Source: Cladorrhinum sp. PSN259 (lineage: Eukaryota; Ascomycota; Sordariomycetes; Sordariales; Podosporaceae). Taken from it: DNA of 64,000 nucleotides. This document shows, one piece after another, positions 53,644 through 64,000 of the stretch (its first letter is position 1; each line of letters begins with the position of its first letter). The stretch is taken from positions 806,001 through 870,000 of the forward strand of contig MU867065.1 of the NCBI GenBank assembly GCA_033725935.1, in the 5' to 3' direction. The notes beneath the pieces are model-generated. The model ran no database searches, had not been told where the DNA came from, and saw only the letters and a list, made by a program, of their open reading frames with translations. The position numbers and the translations under genes are program-made.

Positions 53644-56058
53644 TGTTGCCGGCTGGTACAAGAGTTGTCAAGGCAATGGACCTGGAATAGGGGTAGTCGG
53701 CCTGGATAACACGACACCGTGGAAGATTGATTTTCGTTGGCGAAGCTAGCCACAAGGTAATTTTGCCCTGGAAGACGCTGGCAGATTAGCACCTTCCGTC
53801 ATTGCTGAGATGAGCATACTTATGAAGGCAAGAACAACCTGTAAATTTGCCTTGACATCAAGCCCACCAGAGGACATTAAACCACCCAACAATGGCCCAC
53901 CTGATCCAGTGAACCTGGAACTTATAACCTCAAAATGGGATATTGTGAGGCGACAAAAATATGGGCAGGGCCAAGGGAGGATTTTGATGGGTTGTATTCT
54001 AGATATTTGATGCCCTTACCGTATGTCTAGATCTCTCAGTTTAATGTCACGTTAATTGAGGTAAATCTACAAGCACTTGTCCTATGTTGTAGACCGAAGG
54101 GGGCCCAGCATCCTGTCATAGCATAAATGCAGATCTGGTGCAATAATGACAACAATAAAAAAAAGAGAAGATTAACAAGACGTATCAGGCTTGATTTGAG
54201 CCGCAATTGAACGAGACCGTTAACTGTCATTGTTTGGTTTTTGACGGCGTTAAAGGCCCAGGCCTGGTGCCCATAATAACGCGGCTGTGTTATGTGGCCG
54301 GTGCATCGGGTCAACGTGCGGCGTCACGGCAGGTGAATGTGGTACTGTAAACAAAAGATCTGCGAGGTAGGCCGTCCGATAAAAAGGTGGCAATTATACA
54401 CGATCGGTCGTTTCCAATAGCCCGGCTCACCCGGCTGAAATGGCAGCTGAGCTGCCGAATACCTGCGAGAGCTTATTTGGAGTGCTCATGACACAAGCCA
54501 CCACAAACTCACAGACCATCTGTGATGGCAATTTGTCAGAAGCTCAGGATGGTGGTTTGATGTCCTGTGGGCGCCAACTTGCCGAACGCGATTCTAGGAT
54601 CATAAATGGAATTCTAGAAGCAAAATGTGCACGCTAGCTGTGTCGTCATGGGATAACTCCCCTGAAGAGGTGATGGCACATCCTTGGGTTCGATGATCAG
54701 GCAGGAAGAACCGCCGATCGACAGCCGCCCTCAATGCGGCAGCTGAGCTAGGCCAGCGAACACAAGACAAAAAGAGCTGAATTCGAAAAGGCATTTCAAT
54801 TTCAGGCTTGGAATCATAAGACACAATTCTGGTTCAACTTTGCAGCCTTGAGTGCAGTTTACCGTACACTCCAGTGTAAAAAACAGTGTGACCGACCAAT
54901 AAGGAAAATAAATTTGCCCTTGTGAGTTCAAAAACAAGGCAAAAAAGTCCTGGCACAAAAGCTGGCACTAAGCCATTTCGGGTCTTCCGACCACACCGCC
55001 GCTGTGGTTGATTTTGAAAACTGCGTGATGTGGCTAGTGAAACAAACCTGCCTGCCCCGCCAAATCCCGATTTTCTGGATATAAGCAAGCCAGCATAGCC
55101 ATCAGAAGGTGTGTGCAAGGTCCAGCAAACGACTCCGTTGATAGCTTTCTGAATATTTTGAAATTTAAGGTTTCAAGATGCGCAGAAAGTAAAACCTCGC
55201 GCAAAATGGCGACTGTCCAAGTATCCTAAAACAACCAATGACGCCCTTGACGCCCCACGGTGGCTGGTGCCCCGGAGTCTTGGTCAGTTCCAGGTTATCC
55301 GCACTAGGCGGAACTGGGACTGGGTTGCACGGGGAAAGACTTGCCCGTGGGACGACAGGCACGCAGCAAATGGAAAGCGGAGCAAGTGCCAGTTTTGGGT
55401 CTTGCCTCTCCGCTGACTCCTGATCAAGACCAGAACCATCTCTCACCTCAGCCAAGGCAGGAGCCAACGACAACTTTTTTCCTGCACCCTCCACGGCGAA
55501 AATTCCTCTGTCACTTGAATTCCGTTGCGATACTTTTGTCGTCTGTTTTGATAAGATTCCGAGCGGCAGTTTTTGCCGCGAGTCGAATGATACTCTGACC
55601 TTTTCAATACCCGCCTTTCCTTGACCGACGGCCGCTTCTCAGCACCCGCCTCTCTGGAGGACACACTGACACCGTCTGTCGCTCGCTTCCACCATCGATC
55701 GTTCGTTGTCTTTTCACCCCCCAACGTTTGATTTTGCGATACCCGATACCTGTGATACAACTTTTCGATTTCATCTCCAAAAATTACAAATCATGATATC
55801 CGGGTTTTAGGCCTTTTGTTACTCAGGTACTGGCGGGGTGGGACACGCGTTGGAAACACCAACCCGCCGTGGCTGGTTCGCGTTGGACCAACTGTTGACC
55901 GCAAACTTGTCCGCACGACTTTTTCGACTGCATTCTCATTATTCGAATTAACATCCTCGTCATTTGATCTCCCTTCTTCCTTTCCGCCGAGGCAACGCCA
56001 CAGCCTCCAACTTGTTCGCCAGCTGGCTCTTGCCTTGAGCTGAAGATCGCAGCCCATC
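53644..56058. other. Long intergenic region
   Basis: About 2.4 kb. A 65-codon frame with ATG at 54440 has no homology that I recognise and is not called. The last 500 bases form a long CT-rich leader region for the Cdc4-type gene. Confidence 0.4.
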
Positions 56059-59000
56059 ATGAGCTCACCACGAGGCCCTAGCGGCATGGATGTTCGGCGC
56101 CCAATATCAAGCCATAAGGTATCTCTAACCTGGGAGGATGATGATGGTACCGTAACCCGCCATAGGATGATGCAGTTTGCCGACGAATGCATTGAGACTA
56201 AGACCGTCACAACAACGACAACGACAAAGAGGTCGTATCCTCCACTATTTGTTCGGGAACCCCGAGATCTGCATCTACTTGACTCAAAGGAATACCCGCT
56301 TGCTGCGAAACGAACGCCTCCCGAGTTGCGCAAGTTAACCTTTGATATTGACGACGACTTCGAGACATGGGGAGATCAGGATAACACCCAGATTCAGGTG
56401 TGAAATGCTCCAATCTCATGTCCTCTTCTGAATACCTGCTGACATTATGATTCTACAGCTCCGTCGCTCTCAAAGCAGTGACTTTTCTGGGAATGTCAAG
56501 CCCGAGCCCGACGTTGATAGCCCCATTGCTGTATCGTCTGTTGCCGCCCCCGAAGCCCCAGAGGCAGAACCACGGAGGTCTAGGCGGTCTGCTGGTGTTA
56601 GAGCCGCATCCCCAAGCTATACGCCCGTCACAACGAGAACGTCGCAGAGGGCTTTGAAACAAGGCGGCAGTTCACACACTGCGTCTGATAAATTGCGCCG
56701 GGCAGTCGCACACGGCTCCCGTGCGAACAGAGGACTTCGCCCAACTTCCGGGTTCTTGGCAACACCGGATACAACCGAGCTCGCCACCCTCGGTCTGGAC
56801 CGGCCCCCTCGTCTACGGCCCCTGAATACCGATACTCCAGATGTTGGAACGAGTCAGTCAACCGCATCTCTTTTTGATGCAGCGAGCCCGGCAGCTAGCG
56901 AGTCGCAAGGCATCTTCAGCAATGTTGCGACACCGCCAGTGACAGATGCAGATCTTCACCCGTTCATTGGCGCAGATGATGCTCAATCGCAGCCAGCAAA
57001 TCCCTTCCAAACCCGGTCCAACATAAACACGGTGGCGGCACAGGATGCCACTTTGCCTAGCCCGCGGCTCTCTCCTACTCTGGCAGCTGCTCAGGTTCAA
57101 TCAAACCAAGTGGATGATGCTGCAGACGAAGATGCATCTTTCTCGACGCAGCTCACACGCGCTGAGCGTAGAGGCTGGCTCGAGGATAGCCAAGTTACAG
57201 AGGATGCGGATGTCGGAATGGCAGGTTCAATGGACTTCTCCCCTATGCACTTCAGCCAGGCCGGGCTCTCTCAAACAAATCTCTCACAGTCTCAGTTTGT
57301 CAACCCACGATCCATGCTGGACAGCTTCGATGCGATGCCGAACGAAGTGAAGACATGGATGATGTACCAGTTTCTTCGACGTTGTCCCAGAAAGACTCTG
57401 CATATGGTTGCGGACGTAGTTAACCCAGCGCTCAAGTGCGACTTCTTCAAACAGCTTCCCTTGGAGCTCAGCCTCCATATTCTCTCCTATCTCGACCACC
57501 GAGATCTTTGCCGCGCAGCACAAGTGTCGAAGCACTGGCGGCATATTGTTGACAGCAACGAGACTGGGTGGAAGGAGCTCTTCGATCGAGATGGCTTTGT
57601 TCTGCCTCCGGGAGAACTTTCGCTCGCGATAGACCAGGGTTGGGGCTGGCAGGACCCCGTCGGCTCAGAGGAGGGCGAGATAGATTTGAGAGTCCAGAAA
57701 CGGATGACCAGCAGCGAGACTGAGCTTCTTCGCTCAGCCAAGTCAGAGAAGGTCGATCCGTTGCCCCCAAGGACTAGAACCTCAAAACGGAAGCGCGGAC
57801 TTGGGCACGTCAGCGATAGAGCCAAGAGACGTGCGACCGCCTCCGATTCCCGCGACGACCGAGCTGAGTTGGCTGCCAAGACCCACAAGTCTGAGGGCCC
57901 AATGTCTGCGAGCAGTAAGGCTGCTACGGTAATTCCGGACCCTCAGATTGGACTCCCCAGTCTGCGTCAACTCCACCTGTTCAAGTCTCTCTACCGAAGA
58001 CATTACATGATTCGGAAGAGCTGGGTGGACGGCAAGGTTAAGCCAGGGCATGTGGCCTTTGCTGCGCATCCCCGTCACGTCATCACCTGTCTGCAGTTTG
58101 ATGAAGACAAGATTATTACTGGTAGCGACGACACTCTTATCCATGTTTATGACACCAAGACTGGTGCTCTGCGAACAAAGCTCGAGGGACACGAGGGCGG
58201 TGTTTGGGCACTCCAATACGTCGGCAATACCTTGGTGTCTGGTAGTACCGATCGATCTGTTCGCGTGTGGGACATCAAGAAGGGCATCTGCACACAAACA
58301 TTTTATGGTCACACAAGCACCGTCCGTTGTCTTCAGATTCTGATGCCGACTGATACGGGAAAGGTTCTTGACGGTAAGCCCGTCATGATGCCCCCTAAGC
58401 CTCTCATCATCACGGGTTCTCGCGACAGCATGCTTCGGGTGTGGAGGCTCCCAGAGGCAGGTGCCAGACGGTACATTCAGACTGGTCCTCCGGCTAGCGA
58501 TGAGCAGTGCCCCTACTTCATCAGGATTCTTTCGGGCCACCAGCACTCGGTTCGCGCTATCGCTGCTCATGGCGATACCCTCGTCTCTGGTAGCTACGAC
58601 AGCAGCGTCAGAGTGTGGCGGATCAGCACAGGACAACAGCTTCACAACTTGCAGGGCCATACACAAAAAGTGTACTCTGTTGTTCTTGACCACAAGAGGA
58701 ACCACTGCATCTCGGGTTCGATGGATTCATTGGTAAAGATCTGGGATCTTGCCACGGGTGCCTGCCTACACAATTTGGAGGGTCACAGCTTGCTGGTCGG
58801 ACTGCTTGATTTGCGTGACGAGAGACTTGTTTCTGCTGCCGCTGATAGTACACTGAGAATCTGGGACCCAGAAACAGGCAAATGCAAGAACACCCTCATG
58901 GCACACACTGGCGCCATCACTTGCTTCCAGCATGACGGCGCCAAGGTCATCTCCGGCAGCGAGAAGACTGTCAAGATGTGGGATACGCAGACTGGTGAGT

Positions 59001-59269
59001 GCGTCAAGGACCTCTTGACGGACCTCAGCGGGGTGTGGCAGGTCAAGTTTGATGACCGTAGGTGTGTGGCTGCCGTTCAGCGAGGTAACCTGACTTATAT
59101 TGAGGTATGTTATTCTGGAGCCAGGTATGCCAAGTTTTTCTCACCGCTAACGTTTTTTAAGATTCTTGATTTCGGTGCAGTCCGGGACGGCATGGCTCCT
59201 GAACTCCTGGGAAAGCGCCAGTTACTTAACCAATCTGAGGTAGACCAACTGATTTCAGAGGATGCATAG
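56059..59269 (+). CDS. cdc4: F-box/WD40 protein, Cdc4 type
   Basis: Three exons: 56059-56397, 56459-59104 and 59162-59269; 1,030 residues. Introns: GTGTGA..TACAG (61 nt) and GTATGT..TTAAG (57 nt; it keeps the frame and has no stop). The N-terminal 440 residues are disordered and basic/Ser-rich. The F-box lies at about 440-485 (QLPLELSLHILSYLDHRDLC, then RAAQVSKHWRHI). A WD40 propeller spans about 650-1000 with GH..WD signatures: LEGHEGGVWALQY, YGHTSTVRCLQIL, LSGHQHSVRAIAAH, LQGHTQKVYSVVLD, LEGHSLLVGLLDL and MAHTGAITCFQHD. It ends DLSGVWQVKFDDRRCVAAVQ. The CISGSMDSLVKIWDL and DLRDERLVSAAADSTLRIWD text is the Cdc4 branch. It recruits phosphorylated proteins (cell-cycle inhibitors, transcription factors) to SCF for ubiquitination in the nucleus. 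Confidence 0.9.
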
Positions 59270-60409
59270 TAGCGCGGGAAGTTGTGTAACCAAGCGCATG
59301 GAAGTGAAAATATGTATTACGACACGAAACGACATTTTGGTGGCAGCAAAAAAAGAAGGACGAAACGATTTAAAAATATCCTCAACACTTTTTACGTACA
59401 TCACATCGGCATTTACGGCATTGTCAGGGAGACATCACAAGGCGCACATATCGTATACTTAGCGTATACTTTTTTCGGTGTTTACGATGCGCCGCGTTTA
59501 TATTGCTTTAGCAAGTTTTCAGGCCCACATGTTTGTTATATTTCTTACTCTTTGAAGGCGTTGGGCGGGAGCTGGTGTGTCTAACCACCAGTACGAGGGG
59601 ATTTTTTCTTTGGAGGGTCTTTTTTTTTTCTTGAAGTTGATGGAATGCTTTTGCTGATGGTGTGAGTGGGCTGGGTAGGGGACAAGATTATTGCTTTGAC
59701 TAACGTCCATGGTCGTTGACCTGCTGCTCTATCCTAACTGGGTTTGTTAGGTAGATTTAATGATATACTGGGTTTTTTGGCCATTTTTATGACTTCTTGA
59801 TGTGACTTGGTGTGACCCCTTGTGCAGTGCCCCTTTATATAACGAGGGTATCCGAGCCCCATTGACATAAATTAGACTTGTATTATTATTCTTAACTAAA
59901 TCACTTCTTTTCTGGGCTTGTTTTTTAAGTAAGTTTTTATTTTATTTCCTTGGATCAAAGACGACAAGAGAGGCTATGAGTGGTCAACGTCTATGAATGA
60001 AGATGTTTAGGCAGGGTTTGCAATTTAGTGATCAGGAGAGAATTGGGGATTTTACCACGTTGCTAGGCATTCAAGGGGGTATCAAGATACGGAGTAATAT
60101 GGGTATTGAAGAGCTAGTAGGTAGGTATAATAAATCTGTGACGAATAGTATAACGTCAGAAAAGGAGTGGATGGGAACTTAGGGGTATGTGAAAGATGAG
60201 CTGTCAACATGAACATCTTAAAATAATTGACCATCTACTACCGTAGGAGGATATATATCATGCAGCTTGGTAATGGGCAACCCATTTTAACTTGTAACAT
60301 TTATGTGGTCTCTCAGAGGATCATCAAGTTATCCATAACTAGAATAATAATCTCTCATATTTCTAGTATTACTACAACAGCCCTTATTCCTACAGGATCT
60401 CGTCTCCTC
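59270..60409. other. AT-rich intergenic region
   Basis: Strongly AT-rich in 59700-60400 (words such as AATAGTATAACG). No gene seen; possibly decayed repeat DNA. Confidence 0.4.
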
Positions 60410-61033
60410 TCAATGACCCTTCATGATTAAGGTAACAAGACCAGAGACGTCGGCGTCGTAGCCCACGTTTGGATCAATTATCTCGGTAACAGTGTTATAT
60501 ACAGTCACTATACTGGTGGCTAACGTCACGCTGCATCCTATTTCCTTAGAAGTAGTGGGAAAGCCAGTTGAGTTGGTCGTGGTCTTGGGATTAGGTGTCT
60601 CTAAAGATGCAGGAGCATGAGGATGATGCAATCCGGGATGGGGATGAATATGTGGCTGCCCTGGGAAAGGGTGAGGAGGATGGCCCGCGGTTATTGTCAC
60701 AGTTGATGGTTCGGGCCTGACAGATGACAGAGGGAGTCGAATCGAAGCTGTGATGCTGACTACGGGTACAGTGATGGTGAAGACTGTTAGGGTTTTTGAA
60801 GTAGTTGGTTGCCGGAGGAAACGTGGGATCTGGTACCCGGGGGTAATAATTGTGACAGTCTGGACAGATGGGGTGGGAAAAGCTGGCACGCTAACGGTGA
60901 TGGTGATGGTGATAGCTGGTACGGATGAGCATACGCCATGTATGCCTTGTCCAAAACCTGGAAACCAAGGAACGGCTCGTGCTGGTGCCACGAGAGCAAG
61001 CATTATTGATATGCAGGATTTATAGAAAGTCAT
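60410..61033 (-). CDS. Small secreted Thr/Val/Pro-rich protein, unknown
   Basis: 207 residues from the ATG at 61033 (the frame above it has only GTG). A signal peptide (MTFYKSCISIMLALVAPARA) is followed by Thr/Ile/Val-rich text (AITITITVSVPAFPTPSVQT, then TVFTITVPVVSITASIRL) and a His/Pro block (PPHPFPGQPHIHPHPG). It ends in a VTLATSIVTVYNTVTEI segment. TVT-type repeats occur in fungal cell-wall and GPI-type proteins, but no omega site or tail is obvious. No family recognised. Confidence 0.45.
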   Translation of the reverse strand: MTFYKSCISIMLALVAPARAVPWFPGFGQGIHGVCSSVPAITITITVSVPAFPTPSVQTVTIITPGYQIPRFLRQPTTSKTLTVFTITVPVVSITASIRLPLSSVRPEPSTVTITAGHPPHPFPGQPHIHPHPGLHHPHAPASLETPNPKTTTNSTGFPTTSKEIGCSVTLATSIVTVYNTVTEIIDPNVGYDADVSGLVTLIMKGH

Positions 61034-61521
61034 TTGTAGAATGAATGTAGGCACGTGTCTGAATTGGCTACTGAACGTATGATGCGCAGACCATCTCTCA
61101 TGGCGCGACGTTGCATTTCATATTCCAGTTAATGATCTTCTCCATGGGATCTAAACAGAGAAACAGAAGGGAGGTCAAGCTGGTGAATATCAACCCTAGA
61201 GAATTACATGTTGACGTGAAATGCTCCCTCCCCCTTTTGTTTGGAAGGGATACAGTAAAAAGGTGACGTCTAAGAGCAGGGATGTTGAGTGCCACCAAAA
61301 CCCCCTGCTAGATGCCAAGCCCACTATCCCCAGACATACCAAGACCCACTAAACTTCAAATTCCCAGTAAGCCTTGCAGGGCATTTCCTTGCGACAGGGG
61401 GTGTGGGCGCCGGGAGACCTGGACTCCTGCTTCCTCAGTCACTTTAGACATTGTATGTCCCTTCGACACTCTCATGCTCCGAAACCTCTTCAGAGCCATT
61501 CGACGGCGGTGACTGCTCACC
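61034..61521. other. Divergent intergenic region
   Basis: Upstream region of the small secreted protein (minus) and the lipid phosphatase (plus). No defined element seen. Confidence 0.4.
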
Positions 61522-62634
61522 ATGGCGCCTTCGAAGGCTAATTCGACTGGGAATGGCACCGGACTGGCCGCATCTTTTTCGCGGTTCTGGCACGCAAGTT
61601 CTCCTCCCCTCTTCCTCAAGATACCTACTAATGCGCCACTCTACTTGTAGAGAACCTACGCTTCCGACTACATCGGCTTCACCTTCCTGCTGATCAGCTA
61701 CCTCCTGATCCAATTCTTCGTGGAGCCCTTCCATCGCATGTTCTCTCTGACCGACCTACGCATCTCCTTCCCCCACGCCGAAATAGAACGAGTTCCTCTC
61801 CGTCAGTCCCTCCTCCCTGACTCCTCTCGATTCCTTACATATGGACCAAACTAACGCTATCCGCCAGTCCACGACTTCGTCTACGCCCTCTTCATTCCCC
61901 TCCTCATCATATTCCTCTACAACTTCACCACCGCCTCTCCCTCGCACAAACACCATGTCTCCGTCCTCGGCATCGCAATTTCCCTCGTCCTCACCTCCCT
62001 CCTGACAGACATAATCAAGAACATGGTCGGCCGACCCCGTCCTGACCTCCTGGCGCGATGCATCCCTTCCTCCTCCGCAGCCGCGTCAGCCACTCGCGGT
62101 CTCGTCAGCATAGACATCTGCACCCAAACAGACCACCACACCCTCCACGACGGGTGGCGCTCTTTTCCCTCGGGCCATTCCTCCTTCTCCTTCGCCGGTC
62201 TGGGATACCTCTCCCTTTTCCTAGCGGGGCAGACGAGGATATTCGCCTACTCCTCAGCTGGCACACTAGGCGAGCAGACCGAAAAGCTGGTGCGGGGCGA
62301 CCTGATGAAGGCGTTATTCTGCTTAGCGCCACTGCTGGGCGCCACAATGATTGCCATCAGCAGGTGCCAGGATTACAGACACGACGTGTACGACGTTTGC
62401 ATCGGCGCGTTGCTCGGCTGGGTCGTGACGTACTGGAGCTATAGACGCTACTGGCCTAGGCTCGGCAGTGGACGGTGCGACGAACCATACGCCGGTCCCC
62501 TGAATACCGGAGGGGATCAGATTTCTGGCCGCTATGGAAGGCTGCTGGATGAGGAAGAAGGCGGCGGCGGTGGCGGCAGCGGGGGACCTCGTAATGTAGG
62601 CATTGAGCTTGGCTTTTTGAATACTCAGAGGTAA
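61522..62634 (+). CDS. PAP2-type lipid phosphate phosphatase (Dpp1/Lpp1 family)
   Basis: Three exons: 61522-61593, 61651-61801 and 61868-62634; 329 residues. Intron 1 begins GCAAGT and ends TTGTAG with a TACTAAT branch site, a GC-AG intron. Only this choice joins MAPSKANSTGNGTG..SRFWH to RTYASDYIGF in frame. A GT-AG alternative from the ATG at 61553 would give another N-terminus. Intron 2 is GTCAGT..CCAG. Six spans are expected. The catalytic motifs are complete: KNMVGRPRPD (C1), PSGH in SFPSGHSSFSFAG (C2) and SRCQDYRHDVYD (C3). The family removes phosphate from phosphatidate or diacylglycerol pyrophosphate in vacuolar or Golgi membranes. The C-terminus carries a Gly-rich tail. Confidence 0.88.
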
Positions 62635-62931
62635 ATTTGCTGATTTAATTCAATAGTAAACAAAGAGACGCACGGTTTGGGAAACAACACCAATATTCAC
62701 TTTGTCAACCTGTGCTTGTAGTATATCCATGTATTTGTATCCACATTTTATGCTTATTGGAAATTCGGACGGGACTTTTGACGGCCATGCCTTGGGAAAT
62801 TGGACGCCAAACTTGCTCATGCATATTTTTGAGAACTTCAGCATCGAAATGATGTAGTAGTAGTACACGAGACGCTGGAAAACAGTTTCTGGTATCACCA
62901 ATCCGAGACCTTTCTATACCCTTATTCTAAT

Positions 62932-63909
62932 TTACTTTTCCTCTGCCGTCTCATCCTTTGCCAGGTCATGCTTCTTCAATAACGCCGTAATCTCGTCCGC
63001 GCTCCATAGTCTGTGATAGATCTTGCCATCCTCGGTCTGGCCCACCGTCGCAAACTCGACTGTTGAAACGTTAGTATATCCCAAAGATAACACCCCAAAG
63101 TCGCCGGGAACTCACTCTTCTCGCTGCTCAGTTTTGTGGAATCCATGGTCTTGCTAAGCACCTTGACGGCCATGCCGCAAGCCTCCTCCAATGAGCAGTC
63201 CTCCTTGTAGTCTTGCTTCAACAAGCTCTGTGCACTGGCGTGATTGGCGCCCGAGCTTGTTGCCTTCCATCCACCGTAGTTGCCTGAGGGGTTGCTGAGG
63301 TACAGCTGGAACTGACGCTGGGGATCCCAGCCGGCATAAATGAAGGAAACGCCGAATGGTCGCAGACCACCGTGTTGTGTGTATCCTTGCTTCAAGTCGC
63401 AAAGACGGCGCACGAGTTGCTCGCAAGGAATGTCTTCGTTGTAGGTCCGGAGGTATTGTTGGGCGGCTTGGCGGGCATAGTTAATGAGAATGTTGGCGTC
63501 GGCTGTCATTCCAGCAACGGCGCAAATCATGTTGCTGCATGAAAGTCAGTTATACCCAGGCCTGAAGGATCGACAGCAAGTTTACGTACTCGTTGAGGAT
63601 ATAGAGCTTCTCGGCCGAAGTGTCTTGCTCAAGAAGCTTCGAGGTCACCTTGCGCTCAGCTGCAAGGACAATGCCATCCTTGGCGAGAATGCCAATGGCA
63701 GTGCCGGCATGGGAAATGGCCTCGAGGGCATATTCGACCTGGTACAACCGACCGTCGGGGGAGAAGATGGTTGTCTGGACACCTATAAGTTAGCTGCGAC
63801 TTGGTGATGGCCTCCGCCCGTCCAACCCAAGCTCCAAGCTGCTGCTTCTCCAAGTCGGTGGAGCCAAGGACGACAACCAACTTACTCTGGAATCGTATCT
63901 TCGGGACAT
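62932..63909 (-). CDS. pre9: 20S proteasome alpha subunit (PSMA4/Pre9 type)
   Basis: Four exons: 63886-63909, 63590-63774, 63116-63534 and 62932-63059; 251 residues. Donors are GTAAGT, GTACGT and GTGAGT; acceptors are CCAG, GCAG and ACAG. The N-terminal alpha signature is split by intron 1: MSRRYDSR then TTIFSPDGRLYQVEYALEAI. Further family text is LAAERKVTSKLLEQ, CAVAGMTADANILINYARQA, CEQLVRRLCDLKQGYTQHGG, then RPFGVSFIYAGWDP and NPSGNYGGWKA. It has no catalytic Thr, as expected for alpha subunits. It is part of the outer ring that gates the 20S core and binds the 19S cap. Confidence 0.95.
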
Positions 63910-64000
63910 GGTCACAAAGTTTCAGAACTGGATGGTGGGCTGGATTGGATCGTAGATGGTAACAAATGCCTACTTTTGGCCTGTGCGTTGTGCGATTTGC

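Noticed and set aside
54440..54637. 65-codon frame with ATG
   Set aside because: Too short, no recognisable motif, no splice partners.

Overview
The window is nuclear DNA of a filamentous ascomycete (Pezizomycotina, most likely Sordariomycetes; the class is inferred from protein flavour, not proven). Genes carry short introns of about 50-110 nt with GT(A/G)..AG ends and CTAAC/CTGAC branch sites. Family content fits: a Ste2-type pheromone receptor, a HET protein, a UstYa/DUF3328 protein, a DUF1996 protein and fungal Vps23 and Cdc4. Intergenic stretches of 0.5-2 kb are common. I rebuilt gene models by hand from reading frames plus splice sites; exon coordinates are in the entries.

Left part (1-20 kb): a membrane protein cut by the window edge, a DJ-1/PfpI protein, the alpha-pheromone receptor Ste2, a long Ser/Pro-rich protein with one in-frame TAG, Vps23 (ESCRT-I) divergent from an indoleamine 2,3-dioxygenase, a conserved fungal protein divergent from a Tom6-like mitochondrial import subunit, and a low-complexity small protein.

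Middle part (20-42 kb) is accessory-like. A Nit2-type amidase is followed by the most interesting locus: a secreted precursor with 30 tandem VDQGNKNY-type units (minus strand, signal peptide joined by a 68-nt intron). A UstYa-type (DUF3328) membrane oxidase-like gene with both HxxHC motifs is divergently placed about 1.2 kb away. Together they look like a minimal ribosomal-peptide (dikaritin/UstYa-type RiPP) locus. Next come a HET-domain gene, a broken F-box gene, a class I terpene synthase with complete metal-binding motifs, a DUF1996 secreted protein and an F-box-like protein. Then follow tRNA-Thr, an intron-containing tRNA-Asp, a large repeat-rich gene with two in-frame stops, and a secreted protein with hexapeptide repeats.

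Right part (42-64 kb) is mostly housekeeping: GDP-mannose pyrophosphorylase alpha-like protein, a dynamin-like GTPase, a MAPEG membrane protein, a six-exon HORMA-like (Hop1-type) candidate, a Cdc4-type F-box/WD40 protein, a small secreted protein, a PAP2 lipid phosphatase with a GC-AG intron, and proteasome subunit alpha (PSMA4/Pre9). All function calls come from reading motifs by eye; no database search was possible.
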